64,000 bases of DNA from Desulfurispira natronophila (GCF_014203025.1 NZ_JACHID010000014.1:1-64000); one strand, 5' to 3'. Positions 16,887-25,793 are shown, counted from the first letter of the stretch. Notes: generated by a model from the letters alone, not told the origin. Numbers and translations are program-made.

Positions 16887-17257
16887 AAGGTATTCACTAC
16901 CGGGCCTACGCGCTCGGAGCCCTGCTGTTGGCCGCCGCAGTGATTCTGACGGGGATGGGTCCTTCACTTGCAGGACCATCAGCCCAAATCACCGATAACA
17001 GTGGCAATATTATTGATGTGGAAGAACTTACTTATGAGTACGCCCCATACATTGGTGGCAACATTGGTTCAGCGGATGTGCGCGTTGAGTTAGTGAAAAT
17101 CAGCCAGTTGGAAGTACAGGGGCCACATTTTGTCATTACCACCGCTGGGGACACCCTGCAGTTAAGGCACAGTGGTGGTATTTTTGCCGGAAAGACCGGC
17201 TTTGGCAGCTATCGCATTCATGCCGACCAAGTGCAGAAAATTGTCATTAAACCATAG
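16883..17257 (+). CDS. Small exported protein of unknown function
   Basis: The 124-residue product starts at ATG 16883, with GAGGAG at 16874-16879, and overlaps the hemD stop by four bases. An N-terminal signal sequence (hydrophobic ALGALLLAAAVILTGMGPSLA, cleavage probably after SLAGP-type residues near 32) directs it out of the cytoplasm. The mature part of about 90 residues looks like a single small beta-rich domain (QITDNSGNIIDVEELTYEY, VRVELVKISQLEV, FVITTAGDTLQLRHSGG). It has no cysteine. I do not recognise a named family. Coupling to hemD may be only operonic. Confidence 0.75.
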   Translation: MKGIHYRAYALGALLLAAAVILTGMGPSLAGPSAQITDNSGNIIDVEELTYEYAPYIGGNIGSADVRVELVKISQLEVQGPHFVITTAGDTLQLRHSGGIFAGKTGFGSYRIHADQVQKIVIKP

Positions 17258-17456
17258 TATAGTAACGCCCTACCGCTAGAGCTTCGTTAACATCCTCCCC
17301 GAAGCTGTGGGGGGGGGGATCGTTTCTGAAATGAAGGTGATTTTCTCCGACAGGGTTGCGGATGGGAGTGCTGCTACTGGAAGTAGAATCAGGATTATAA
17401 GAGTTTCAGGCCTCAAGGGTCGTAATGAGCACTAAATTACTAGATGAGGAGAGATC

Positions 17457-18206
17457 ATGGCCGGTCATTCCAAATGGGCAAATATTCGTCACCGCAAAGG
17501 CGCCCAGGACGCCAAGCGTGGAAAAATATTCACCAAGGTTGCCAAAGAGATTACCATTGCCGCACGCAACGGCGGCGATCCCGAAATGAATCCAGCCTTG
17601 CGCCTGGCGCTGCAGAAGGCCAAAGGCGTCAATATGCCCAACGACAATATCCAGCGGGCTATCAAGCGGGGCACCGGTGAAATTGAAGGGGTGAGCTATG
17701 AGGCGGTTACCTACGAGGGTTATGCACCCGGTGGTATTGCGGTGCTGGTGGAATCCCTCACCGATAATAAAAATCGCACCGTGGCTGAAGTTCGTCACAT
17801 TTTCAGCAAACGCGGCGGATCCCTGGGGGAGTCGGGCTGTGTTGCCTACATGTTTGACCGCAAGGGAATCATCACGATAAACAGTGACGCGGCCAGTGAA
17901 GATGACGTCATGATGGTGGCTCTGGAAAGTGGCGCTGAAGATGTAAAGAATGCCGATGGTATCTTTGAAGTCTTAACGGCAGCCACAGATTTCATGGCTG
18001 TGCGGGACGCTGTGGAAGAAGCTGGCATCCCTATAGAGACTGCCAACTTCAGTATGGTACCTGCCACCACCATTGCTATTGAGGATGAAAAAACCGCATC
18101 CCAGGTTTTGAATCTGATGGAAGCACTGGAAGACAGCGATGAAGTACAAGATGTCTATATGAATTTCGATATTGACAATGAACTTATGGAACGGCTGGAT
18201 GCGTGA
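17457..18206 (+). CDS. yebC: YebC/TACO1-family protein
   Basis: The 249-residue protein has the full family pattern: MAGHSKWANIRHRKGAQDAKRGKIF at the N-terminus, NMPNDNIQRAIKRGTG and YEGYAPGGIAVLVE in the middle, and TDNKNRTVAEVRHIFSKRGGSLGE. Family members act either as DNA-binding regulators or, as in TACO1, on ribosomes stalled at difficult sequences. GAGGAGAGA precedes the ATG. The stop overlaps the ruvC GTG start by four bases, the common yebC-ruvCAB arrangement. The 199 bp upstream (17258-17456) hold a G-rich run near 17309-17318 but no gene. Confidence 0.96.
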   Translation: MAGHSKWANIRHRKGAQDAKRGKIFTKVAKEITIAARNGGDPEMNPALRLALQKAKGVNMPNDNIQRAIKRGTGEIEGVSYEAVTYEGYAPGGIAVLVESLTDNKNRTVAEVRHIFSKRGGSLGESGCVAYMFDRKGIITINSDAASEDDVMMVALESGAEDVKNADGIFEVLTAATDFMAVRDAVEEAGIPIETANFSMVPATTIAIEDEKTASQVLNLMEALEDSDEVQDVYMNFDIDNELMERLDA

Positions 18207-18712
18207 TACTGCTGGGCATTGATCCGGGCACCCGGGTTAGCGGTTACGGTGTGGTTCGTTACTCTGGCAATCGCCTGAGTCATATTGAACACGGTGCTAT
18301 ACGCACCAACCCCAAGGACACTTTTGTACAGCGCATGGAACAGTTGCAGCAGGGTCTCTCCCAGGTCATAGAGCAGAACCGCCCCGTTTGCGCCTGCCTG
18401 GAGCAGGTGTTTCTCTCACGCAACCCCCAGTCTGCCCTGAAGTTGGGCCATGCTCGGGGGGTACTGATGATTACCTGTCGGCAGCTAGGTGTGGAAGTGT
18501 TTGAGCTGTCTGCTCTGCAGGTCAAGCAAAGTGTCACCGGTTACGGCAAGGCGCCTAAGGATCAGGTGAGTCGCATGGTCAAAGTACTGTTAAACCTTGA
18601 GGCCGAGCCACGTCCTGAAGATGCCGCCGATGCTCTGGCTGGAGCTATTGCCCTCTCCCAGCACATGGCTCATCAACAGGCTGTGGGTGTTCGGCAGCGG
18701 GTGACGTCGTGA
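18203..18712 (+). CDS. ruvC: Holliday-junction resolvase RuvC
   Basis: This endonuclease cuts Holliday junctions in the RuvABC complex. The 169-residue protein starts with GTG (ILLGIDPGTRVSGYG, acidic residue D7) and carries the second acidic residue in ACLEQVF. The last acidic pair is in RPEDAADALAGAIA near 137-142. The start overlaps yebC (GTGA) and the stop overlaps ruvA (GTGA), so translation is coupled. Confidence 0.96.
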   Translation: MILLGIDPGTRVSGYGVVRYSGNRLSHIEHGAIRTNPKDTFVQRMEQLQQGLSQVIEQNRPVCACLEQVFLSRNPQSALKLGHARGVLMITCRQLGVEVFELSALQVKQSVTGYGKAPKDQVSRMVKVLLNLEAEPRPEDAADALAGAIALSQHMAHQQAVGVRQRVTS

Positions 18713-19314
18713 TTGCCCGGCTTGTTGGCACCATAGCCCAACTGGGAGCTGACCGGCTGATTTTAATGACGTCTAGTGGCGTGGGCTATGAGCTCCATAT
18801 TCCATCGGCGCTTGGCGCTACCCTTGCGCCGGGAAGTGAGGTGGAGCTGCCGGTGCACCTGCTGGTGCGCGAAGATGCCCTTACTCTTTACGGCTTTCGT
18901 GATGAGGCGCAAAAAGAAAGCTTTCTGCTGTTACTGAAGGTCTCCGGTGTGGGAGCGCGCATCGCTTTGGCAACTCTTGATACTTGCGATTCCGCTACTT
19001 TGGCCCAGGCCATTAGTCAGGGCGACACTGCTACGATTCAGCGTATCCCCGGCGTGGGACGAAAACTGGCAGAGAAAATTGTTCTGGAGCTCAAAGACAA
19101 AATACCTGCGACTTGTACCACAGCAGCGGATTCCCTGACAACGACATCGGCACCAGCCAGCAGTGGTCTCTCCAGTGCAATCCAGGCCCTGGTGTCCCTG
19201 GGGGTTCGTCGCGATGAGGCAGAGCGCCAGGCACGCCTGGCTATGGAGGGTGGACTGCAGCGGGAGGAGGAAATTATCCGCCACGTACTGAAGCAAAGGG
19301 GTAAAATCTCATGA
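18709..19314 (+). CDS. ruvA: Holliday-junction DNA helicase subunit RuvA
   Basis: RuvA binds the four-way junction and loads RuvB. The 201-residue protein has the N-terminal OB fold ([34 protein letters not shown]), tandem helix-hairpin-helix motifs ([13 protein letters not shown] and [19 protein letters not shown]) and the flexible linker before the C-terminal RuvB-contacting domain ([18 protein letters not shown]). The start is GTG at 18709; it overlaps both neighbours by four bases. Confidence 0.96.
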   Translation: MIARLVGTIAQLGADRLILMTSSGVGYELHIPSALGATLAPGSEVELPVHLLVREDALTLYGFRDEAQKESFLLLLKVSGVGARIALATLDTCDSATLAQAISQGDTATIQRIPGVGRKLAEKIVLELKDKIPATCTTAADSLTTTSAPASSGLSSAIQALVSLGVRRDEAERQARLAMEGGLQREEEIIRHVLKQRGKIS

Positions 19315-20345
19315 GTTCTCCCGAGCGAATGGTTAGCGGCCAAGTGCACTCTCAGGACGATTCGGAACTTTCACTGCGTCCCCAACGCCTGAGCCAGTAT
19401 ATTGGTCAACAACGCCTCAAGGATAACCTCTCCGTCTTTTTGGAAGCTGCCAAGGGACGCCAGGAGCCGGTGGACCATATACTCTTTGCCGGCCCTCCAG
19501 GGCTTGGCAAAACCACTATTGCCCATATCATTGCCAATGAAATGGGTGTCAGTATTCGTACCACTTCAGGTCCGGTGGTGGAGAAGTCTGCTGACTTGGC
19601 GGCTATTTTGACTAACCTGCAAGAGGGGGATGTACTTTTCATTGATGAAATTCATCGCCTCAATACGAGCGTGGAGGAAATTCTCTACCCCGCTATGGAG
19701 GATTTTCAGCTGGACATTATCATTGGGCAGGGTCCGGCTGCACGCAGTATAAAAATTGATATCCCTCCTTTTACCCTCATTGGTGCCACTACTCGTTCTG
19801 GCCTGTTAAGCTCACCCTTGCGGGACCGATTTGGTGTTCACAGCCGTCTGGACTTTTATGAGCCCGCTGACTTGCACGCCATTATTACTCGTTCGGCCCA
19901 GATTCTTGGCATAGCTATCGATAAGGAAGGCGCCACGGAGCTTTCCCGCCGTTCCCGAGGCACTCCTCGCATAGCCAATCGCCTGTTGCGCCGGGTACGG
20001 GACTTTGCTCAGGTCAAAGGGGAAGGAGTCATCACCTGTGAGATTACCCGCTATGCCCTGGATCAACTGGAAGTAGACTCAGTGGGTCTTGACTACCTGG
20101 ATCGCAAAGTGCTGCTGGCTGTTATCGAGAAATTTTCAGGTGGCCCGGTGGGACTTGATACTCTTGCGGCTTGCACAGCTGAGGAAAAGGGCACTCTGGA
20201 AGATGTTTGCGAACCGTACCTGATTCAGCTTGGTTTTCTGCAGCGCACTCCACGAGGGCGGGTGGTGACACAAAACGGTTATCAGCACTTCAACCTGGTC
20301 TGCCCTCATGCCGATGAGGCTCCTCCACTCTTTCCGGAGTCTTGA
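19311..20345 (+). CDS. ruvB: Holliday-junction branch-migration ATPase RuvB
   Basis: RuvB is the hexameric AAA+ motor for branch migration. The 344-residue protein shows [12 protein letters not shown], Walker [10 protein letters not shown], Walker [10 protein letters not shown], sensor [18 protein letters not shown] with the arginine finger, and the C-terminal winged helix ([13 protein letters not shown]). It ends the ruv block; the next gene begins three bases after its stop. Confidence 0.97.
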   Translation: MSSPERMVSGQVHSQDDSELSLRPQRLSQYIGQQRLKDNLSVFLEAAKGRQEPVDHILFAGPPGLGKTTIAHIIANEMGVSIRTTSGPVVEKSADLAAILTNLQEGDVLFIDEIHRLNTSVEEILYPAMEDFQLDIIIGQGPAARSIKIDIPPFTLIGATTRSGLLSSPLRDRFGVHSRLDFYEPADLHAIITRSAQILGIAIDKEGATELSRRSRGTPRIANRLLRRVRDFAQVKGEGVITCEITRYALDQLEVDSVGLDYLDRKVLLAVIEKFSGGPVGLDTLAACTAEEKGTLEDVCEPYLIQLGFLQRTPRGRVVTQNGYQHFNLVCPHADEAPPLFPES

Positions 20346-20347
20346 TT

Positions 20348-21544
20348 ATGTCCGAGGGCCTTCAGCCAAAAGCGTCAACAGCCACTCCCCTGCGGCACAG
20401 CCTGCTTCATGAGCTCTTGAGCCCTCACCTTTCCCGAGAGGAAATCTATCGGGTCCTCTCCATTAACCCCGACCATGGCACTGCGGTGGATGAATTTTTC
20501 CCCAATGCTCGCGTATCTTTGCCCCACCCCGAAGAGCTGGAGTTTTTTACCCACTTTACTTATCCCCAGCACCCCATGAACTTCCCTGCTCACTCTATTG
20601 ATGTGGTATTTGGCGTAGAGTGTTTTCGCAACTTCTGTCGTCCATCTGAGGCGTTGTGGGAGGCGTTGCGTGTGCTCAAATTTGGTGGCGTTTATGTTGT
20701 CACTTACGATAAGACTGAAAAGGCTCGCTTGGGGCAGAAGTTTTTCCTGCCCTTTCGGGAATGTGAGGTTTTGGGCGATATCCCTCTGGATGACCAGTAT
20801 AACCTGATGGCAGTGCGCTGGCACAAGCCTAAAATTAAAGCTTTTGAGCCAGGAACCTTTCTCTGGCCAACCATACTCCCAAAGGATCAGAAGGTAGCAC
20901 TGGGGCAGCGTGCCGATGCATTGCGCACGCCCTACTTCTTTTTTTACGGCACTTTGATGGAGCGTTACGGGAACTATAAACGACACTTGCAGAAGCACGC
21001 CATTACCATTGAGACCGCTTTTTGTGCGGGCAATCTCTTTGCCCTGCCCATGGGTTTTCCAGGTCTGGTGCGAGACAGTAGCTACACAAGCGGCTATGTG
21101 GCGGGGGAAGTGATGACGTTTGCCGATCCCTACGCGGTATTGCGCACTTTGGATAAGCTGGAGGAGTTTTTTCCTGATCGCCCTGACAGCAGTATGTATT
21201 TACGTCAGCTTTTGCCCGTAAAAGTCCTGGTCAAGGAGCCAAAACCGGTTTTTTCCCGTCGACTGGCCTGGGTCTACGTCTTTCCTGATCGCAATCTCTT
21301 CTACGTGTGTCAAAGTCAGGGGCTTCCCATTGGTTGCGGGAGCTGGAAAGCCTATCGCAGTGCTAATGCTGATCACTCCTGGAGTCGTGAGGAGCTGGAT
21401 TTTGCCCACTCTCACCTGCTAACGCCCAGCCACTGGGTAGGTATTGAAGGGGTAGAAGCTGATGAGGTCAGTGGCAATTTGCCCTGCTTTAAATACTGTC
21501 ACAACAAGCATCTTTGCCCTTGGGTCAATCTCCAGAACTTATAG
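20348..21544 (+). CDS. Fusion: methyltransferase-like domain + gamma-glutamylcyclotransferase-like domain
   Basis: I know no named family with this architecture. Residues about 80-125 (SIDVVFGVECFRNFCRPSEALWEALRVLKFGGVYVVTY) look like the latter half of a class-I SAM-methyltransferase Rossmann domain. The N-terminal glycine-rich SAM loop is not apparent, so the domain may be degenerate. Residues 196-310 match the GGCT/AIG2 fold: FFFYGTLMERYGNY with the substrate loop YGTLM, GFPGLV, GEVMTF and LRTLDKLEEF. The acidic residue after the proline-rich turn is plausible as catalyst. The last 20 residues contain PCFKYCHNKHLCPW, a compact Cys/His cluster that could bind metal. ATG 20348 follows ruvB by two bases, implying co-transcription. 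The strong hairpin after the stop ends the operon. Confidence 0.7.
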   Translation: MSEGLQPKASTATPLRHSLLHELLSPHLSREEIYRVLSINPDHGTAVDEFFPNARVSLPHPEELEFFTHFTYPQHPMNFPAHSIDVVFGVECFRNFCRPSEALWEALRVLKFGGVYVVTYDKTEKARLGQKFFLPFRECEVLGDIPLDDQYNLMAVRWHKPKIKAFEPGTFLWPTILPKDQKVALGQRADALRTPYFFFYGTLMERYGNYKRHLQKHAITIETAFCAGNLFALPMGFPGLVRDSSYTSGYVAGEVMTFADPYAVLRTLDKLEEFFPDRPDSSMYLRQLLPVKVLVKEPKPVFSRRLAWVYVFPDRNLFYVCQSQGLPIGCGSWKAYRSANADHSWSREELDFAHSHLLTPSHWVGIEGVEADEVSGNLPCFKYCHNKHLCPWVNLQNL

Positions 21545-21607
21545 TGACGGCGCGGAAACTCTCACTCACATGACCGACTGCCGGTAAATAATTGTGTGCA
21601 CAAGTAG

Positions 21608-21641
21608 AAGTGGGCCTCGGTGCTTTCACCGAGGCCCACTT
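21608..21641. terminator. Strong hairpin between convergent genes (bidirectional terminator)
   Basis: AAGTGGGCCTCGGTG (21608-21622) pairs perfectly with CACCGAGGCCCACTT (21627-21641) around a CTTT loop, a 15-bp stem. It lies between the convergent ends of the ruv-linked gene and nrfH. The T-tracts on both sides are short, so efficiency is inferred from stem strength. Confidence 0.8.
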
Positions 21642-21669
21642 TCATGTACGCCCTGATCTGCGGGGCAGA

Positions 21670-22149
21670 TTAGGGTATGTTGGTCTTTCCTGACCCCACA
21701 AAGCGCTTGGTTTGATAGCTGCGCTTGTGTCCTGGATCGTGACAGCCCATGCAATTTGAGTAGTGCTGCAGGTATTCATCATGCCGGGCAGTAAATACTG
21801 GGCGCTCCTGCCGGATTTCGTCGGTCATGTGGCAACCTTTACAGTTATTGATAATCTCATCTTTGTAGCTGGGCAGATGGTCGCGATGGGGATCAACTTT
21901 CCCCATTGTGGTCAGCATGACCTTGCGAATTCCGTTAATCTTGTCGTTGAACGAGCCTTTAGTGTGGCACGATATACACGACACTTCCTGGTGGTCGCCG
22001 TGATCCCACGATATTTTTTCGTAGGCGTGACAGCTGGAGCAGAAGCCGCTCGAAGAAGTCTTGTTCGCGACTCCCGCCGTTGCCCCCACGACTATCAGCA
22101 GGACCACCACTGCGACAATGATCCATGTTTTGGTGTCAAATCGTTTCAT
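21670..22149 (-). CDS. nrfH: Tetraheme cytochrome c NrfH (quinol oxidase subunit for NrfA)
   Basis: NrfH anchors NrfA to the periplasmic face of the inner membrane and passes it electrons from menaquinol. The 159-residue protein has one N-terminal membrane anchor (residues 9-26) and four heme motifs: CSSCH 37-41, CISCH 58-62, CKGCH 103-107 and CMGCH 133-137. This is the NapC/NirT/NrfH pattern in its short NrfH form. It lies 78 bases downstream of nrfA on the same strand. In many genomes nrfH comes first; the nrfA-nrfH order here is the reverse. Confidence 0.95.
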   Translation of the reverse strand: MKRFDTKTWIIVAVVVLLIVVGATAGVANKTSSSGFCSSCHAYEKISWDHGDHQEVSCISCHTKGSFNDKINGIRKVMLTTMGKVDPHRDHLPSYKDEIINNCKGCHMTDEIRQERPVFTARHDEYLQHYSNCMGCHDPGHKRSYQTKRFVGSGKTNIP

Positions 22150-22227
22150 ACATGCTCCTTGTCATCGTTAGCAGAGTCAATGATCTTGGGTTGTGCAGTG
22201 AGCCAGTCGATTCTGGTTTCACCTTAT

Positions 22228-23727
22228 TCAGCGCAGTTTCTTCTGCCCGTCCCAGACCAGATCTGCTTCGGGGAGCAAGGGCAGATACTGCAGCCAGAAG
22301 TGTGAGTCCAGGTGCTCCTGACTTTGCTGCAGTTTGCGACTGTGCTCCAAGATGGGTGGCACTAGCTCCTCTATGGGCCCTTCCAGGGTGGGAGCTATGG
22401 CGTAGTCAGTTGCCTGCATGGCCAGCATGACCGCTCTATTGCTGTATTGCTGTGATGAGGCAAGGGTATCCAGGGCCTTGGAGGGATTGTGGAAGCCGGC
22501 GCTGTTCTCAGCGGAGACGTAATCCCAGAACCACTGACCTTTGCGGGTCATTTCGCGGGCCTCTTCCAGCAGCTGTTCGTCAACACCCTCGAACTCCATG
22601 GCCTGACGTACGGCTTCGTGAGCGCGAACCGACTTTTCCTGGGCAATCAGTAGCTGGTTCCAGGTTTTTTCCTGGTGGCAAATAACTCGCTCGCGCAGGT
22701 AGCCGGTGCTCTTGTCCTCGTGACAACCCATGCAGCTGACGCGGATCATCTCATCATTTTTGATGGGTGAAGTCATGTGGTGAGAAGTCATGGTGACAGA
22801 ACCTTCTTTGATACGCGGCATGTGGCAGTCAGCACAGGATACTCCGGCGGCACCGTGGACGGAGTCGTGATACATTTCGTACTCAGGGTGCTGAACCTTG
22901 ATCATGGGGGTTTCGGACACGGCATGGGTCCAGTCAGCAAATTGACCCTTAAATCCGTCTCGCTCCGGGTCACCATCGGCCTTGAAGCGATACATGTCGC
23001 CTGGGTTCAGGCCCTCATCCCAAGGCAGGTGGGGTTTGGCTGCAACGCCGTAGGTGCCGGTTTCAAAGTAGTACTCGACGTGACACTGGGCACAAACCAG
23101 TGAGCGCATTTCGTTTCGGGAAGCGTTTTCCCATGGCTGTCCCTTGCGTTCCAGTGCTTCGATCAGGGCTGGATGGGTCAAGTGCAGCGCCATGTTGTTG
23201 TCTTCGTCGTGACAGTTGGTGCACCCAATATGGTGCTTGGAGGTGTCATGAGCCTGGCGGAAGTCATGGAAGTTCATGGACCAGAAGTCATCACCGTAAG
23301 CATCGAGCAAGGTGGGAATAGTGTTGGTCTTACAGCTGTAACAGGTGGATGGCAGACCACCGTGTTCGCTGTAGCGGTTAATGCGGTCAATTTTGAAAAT
23401 ATCCTCAATGGCGTAGGTGTGGCCGCGGGCACGGTCGTACTGGTAGCTGAAGGGGTAGCCCAGCCACAGGTTCTTCAGGTATGGTTGGCAGTGCTTGTAC
23501 CCTTCCGGCAGGTCGTTAATACAGTCGTGTTTGCGATGGGGTACGGAGCCACCGTACTCGGTCATCTGAGTGTCGTCGTTGTTTTTCATGTAAGACTGGT
23601 ATTGAGGCAGGTTCTTGAACTGATGGTTGCCTTCGCCCAGATCGATGTTTTCTCCCTGGGACATTGCGTTCCCGGCAAGAAGTAACACGATCGCAAGTGT
23701 GGCTAGCAGTGCAATGGTTTTGCGCAT
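22228..23727 (-). CDS. nrfA: Pentaheme ammonia-forming nitrite reductase NrfA
   Basis: NrfA reduces nitrite to ammonium by six electrons in the periplasm. From ATG 23727 (AAGGAGAG eight bases upstream) the 499-residue precursor has a signal peptide (residues 1-23, ending AMSQG). It carries the lysine-ligated catalytic heme site CYSCK at 129-133, plus four CxxCH sites: 169-173, 212-216, 298-302 and 332-336. Active-site Arg in the ARGHTY segment, Tyr in CHVEYYF and His in VQHPEYE are present. A longer reading from 23763 is possible in frame but lacks a ribosome site and would spoil the signal peptide. The gene is preceded by a short membrane peptide and followed by nrfH. Confidence 0.97.
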   Translation of the reverse strand: MRKTIALLATLAIVLLLAGNAMSQGENIDLGEGNHQFKNLPQYQSYMKNNDDTQMTEYGGSVPHRKHDCINDLPEGYKHCQPYLKNLWLGYPFSYQYDRARGHTYAIEDIFKIDRINRYSEHGGLPSTCYSCKTNTIPTLLDAYGDDFWSMNFHDFRQAHDTSKHHIGCTNCHDEDNNMALHLTHPALIEALERKGQPWENASRNEMRSLVCAQCHVEYYFETGTYGVAAKPHLPWDEGLNPGDMYRFKADGDPERDGFKGQFADWTHAVSETPMIKVQHPEYEMYHDSVHGAAGVSCADCHMPRIKEGSVTMTSHHMTSPIKNDEMIRVSCMGCHEDKSTGYLRERVICHQEKTWNQLLIAQEKSVRAHEAVRQAMEFEGVDEQLLEEAREMTRKGQWFWDYVSAENSAGFHNPSKALDTLASSQQYSNRAVMLAMQATDYAIAPTLEGPIEELVPPILEHSRKLQQSQEHLDSHFWLQYLPLLPEADLVWDGQKKLR

Positions 23728-23882
23728 GATTTTCTCTCCTTGAGCATAGTGTAAGTGTTTCACTCATCATTCAACTTTTTGGACACTAGTCCTTGTTCAC
23801 CTCCTTATGATTTTTCGTTGCTCTATAGTAATTGATACTGGAGCCATTGCTTGGAGACGCTGGTAGTAGCGATCCCGGATAG

Positions 23883-23984
23883 TTAATATAGAAAACTGGC
23901 CGTGGCATAGGATGCCACGGTAAGGATAAAGGCGCCGAGCAATGAGGCCATGAGCAGATAGATAGTAACGTGGTTCATGTTCAT
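23883..23984 (-). CDS. 33-residue single-span membrane peptide upstream of nrfA
   Basis: An ATG at 23984 follows GAGAGGAGAG, one of the best ribosome sites in the window, and opens a 33-codon frame ending in TAA at 23883-23885. The peptide begins MNMNHVTIYLL, has one hydrophobic helix (residues 6-25, rich in L, A, I) and ends ATASFLY. A second ATG lies two codons in. The length, single span and position about 155 bases before nrfA suggest either a small accessory subunit of a membrane complex or a translated leader. A 9-bp palindrome lies within its 3' half. I know no name for it. It is too short to judge by homology here. Confidence 0.6.
   Translation of the reverse strand: MNMNHVTIYLLMASLLGAFILTVASYATASFLY
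23900..23920. promoter_or_regulatory. Perfect 9-bp inverted repeat in the nrf leader
   Basis: CCGTGGCAT (23900-23908), a three-base centre and ATGCCACGG (23912-23920). It lies inside the coding sequence of the 33-residue peptide and could fold in the transcript as an attenuator-like or RNA-stabilising hairpin, or serve as an operator. No T-run follows. Confidence 0.45.
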
Positions 23985-24138
23985 TCTCTCCTCTCTGAAA
24001 AATGGTGTGGTACAAAAAAGCTTATCTTTGTCTGCAGGATCGAAAGTGTGAGAGCGTTGAGTTAAAAAGTTTTGTAGCAGTGGTGCCCTAGCTGGAGACA
24101 GCCCCTGGTTTTGTTTAAAGTGATTGTGTTTTGCACAA

Positions 24139-25491
24139 TCAGTCTCGTATGCCGTATTCTTCCAGCTTTTTGCGCAGTGTCAGGCGGTTGATTCCTAGCG
24201 CAGCAGCTGTGCGGGTTTTGTTGCGTTCCATCTGGGAGTAGGAGGCGATAATGTGCTCCCGCTCGAGCTCGGCCAAAGTTTTGAGCTGATGTTGACGGGG
24301 AGTTTCTGTTGCCGGGATACTGCCAGTTGCGTTGGCTAGCAGTGAAGGGAACTCCCCCAGCAGTACTGTGCGCTCGGTGAAATTGCGTAGTTCGCGAACA
24401 TTTCCTGGCCAATGATATGCGAGTGCCTGTCGAATGATGCCTTCATCAGGCACTGGCGCCTCCTTCCCCAGTCGTTGAGCGTAGTGGGCCAAGTAGTATC
24501 GAAGTAACGGTTCTATGTCGTCGGGGCGCTGTTTTAGTGATGGTAGTGCAATCTGGATAACATTAAGCCGAAAGTAGAGGTCAGACCGAAAGGTACGCTC
24601 CTCCATCATAGTTTCAAGATCGCGATTGGTAGCCGCGACTACCCTGGCATTAACGGAGATTTCCTTTTCACCGCCAACCTTGGTAAATGTTTTGTCCTCC
24701 AGTAGTCGCAGCAGTTTGGATTGTGTCTCAAGAGGCAGCTCACCTACTTCATCGAGGAAGAGTGTGCCACCAGCTGCCATCTCTACGTACCCTTTGCGGC
24801 TACGCTTGGCGTCGGTATAGGCGCCTTTTTCATAGCCAAACAGTTCAGCCTCGATCAGGCTTGGTGGCAGTGCGGCGCAATTGACCCGCACCATGGTGCG
24901 GTCGCTGCGTGGGGACAGCTTATGTATAGCCTGGGCTACCAGCTCCTTGCCGGTACCGGTTTCGCCGGTAACAAGGACGGTGGTGTCCGGTGAGGCAGCG
25001 ACCGTGGTAATGATCTGCTTGAGAGAGGTTATTTCAGCTGAAGTACCTACTATTTTATCCAGGGGACTGTGTTGGGTGCGTTGCTGCAGCTGTGTGTGCT
25101 GGGACTGGTAAGCTTGATGAATAGCTTTGCTTACCACCAGGTCGAGGTCCTCCAGGTCAAAAGGCTTTTCCAAGTAGTCCACGGCCCCCATCTTTATGGT
25201 TCGAACTGCCATTTGATGCTCGGGGAATGCGGTCATGATAATTGCCTGTGGGCTACCCGGTGCTTCGTGGAGCATGGCCAGCAGATCCACTCCTTCGCCG
25301 TCCGGCAAGTGCATGTCCAGAAGTAAAATGTCGTAGGCTTCCACCAGAATAGCTTCCCTTGCTGTGGCAATATCTTTTCTCCAGTGCACCTGGTTGTGCT
25401 CAGCAAAGTGATCAACCAGGGACTGGCCAATGATAGAGTCGTCTTCTACTACGAGAATGGTTGCGTTGGTGCAGGTCACGGTTTTCTCCAT
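24139..25491 (-). CDS. NtrC-family sigma-54-type response regulator, no kinase alongside
   Basis: The 450-residue regulator has a receiver domain (residues 10-125, phospho-acceptor D59 in ILLLDMHLP), a sigma-54-activator AAA+ domain with Walker A GETGTGKE at 175-182 and Walker B TLFLDEVGE at 243-251, and a Fis-type C-terminal helix-turn-helix (KTRTAAALGINRLTLRKKLEEYGI). The loop that contacts sigma-54 reads GAYTDA (223-228) instead of GAFTGA. The ATG at 25491 has no ribosome site. GGAG within the first codons is well placed for a GTG at 25479, which may be the real start. It lies upstream of, and in the same direction as, the nrf genes, suggesting it controls nitrite respiration. A 7-bp hairpin (24122-24140) overlaps its stop. 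Confidence 0.92.
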   Translation of the reverse strand: MEKTVTCTNATILVVEDDSIIGQSLVDHFAEHNQVHWRKDIATAREAILVEAYDILLLDMHLPDGEGVDLLAMLHEAPGSPQAIIMTAFPEHQMAVRTIKMGAVDYLEKPFDLEDLDLVVSKAIHQAYQSQHTQLQQRTQHSPLDKIVGTSAEITSLKQIITTVAASPDTTVLVTGETGTGKELVAQAIHKLSPRSDRTMVRVNCAALPPSLIEAELFGYEKGAYTDAKRSRKGYVEMAAGGTLFLDEVGELPLETQSKLLRLLEDKTFTKVGGEKEISVNARVVAATNRDLETMMEERTFRSDLYFRLNVIQIALPSLKQRPDDIEPLLRYYLAHYAQRLGKEAPVPDEGIIRQALAYHWPGNVRELRNFTERTVLLGEFPSLLANATGSIPATETPRQHQLKTLAELEREHIIASYSQMERNKTRTAAALGINRLTLRKKLEEYGIRD

Positions 25492-25793
25492 TGAAGGAAT
25501 TTGCCAAGCTACGCTTGATATAGCAAGATGTGTTCCAAAGTATGGGGTGATATGACGGGAACTTCAATGGTTCTGCAACGTATTGTGGGTGCGTATGTTG
25601 CATGGGTAAGTGCTGGATTTGCCGGGTGTGGTGGGGTGGTGCAAACGAAACCGCCGGTAGTTTTTCTGCCGGCAAGAGATTTGCCGGATTTCATGGTCAG
25701 CAAGTGAATCGTTAGTTTAATTTGGAATCTTGGCAGGTAGGTGCGCTGCTTCTGTCTGTCAAGGGTCAAGGTTTCAGGATGTTGTGAGGTGCA
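25492..25793. other. Gene-free gap with hairpin at 25653-25673
   Basis: No convincing gene lies in these 302 bases. GCCGGTAG (25653-25660) pairs with CTGCCGGC (25666-25673) around a T5 loop, with one G-T pair. It probably ends the transcript of the small membrane-protein gene that reads towards it. I see no clear promoter for the response regulator. Confidence 0.4.

Noticed and set aside
23985-24138. Sigma-54 promoter before the nrf leader peptide
   Set aside because: GGGCAC and TGC elements near 24068-24085 are spaced too closely for -24/-12 geometry.
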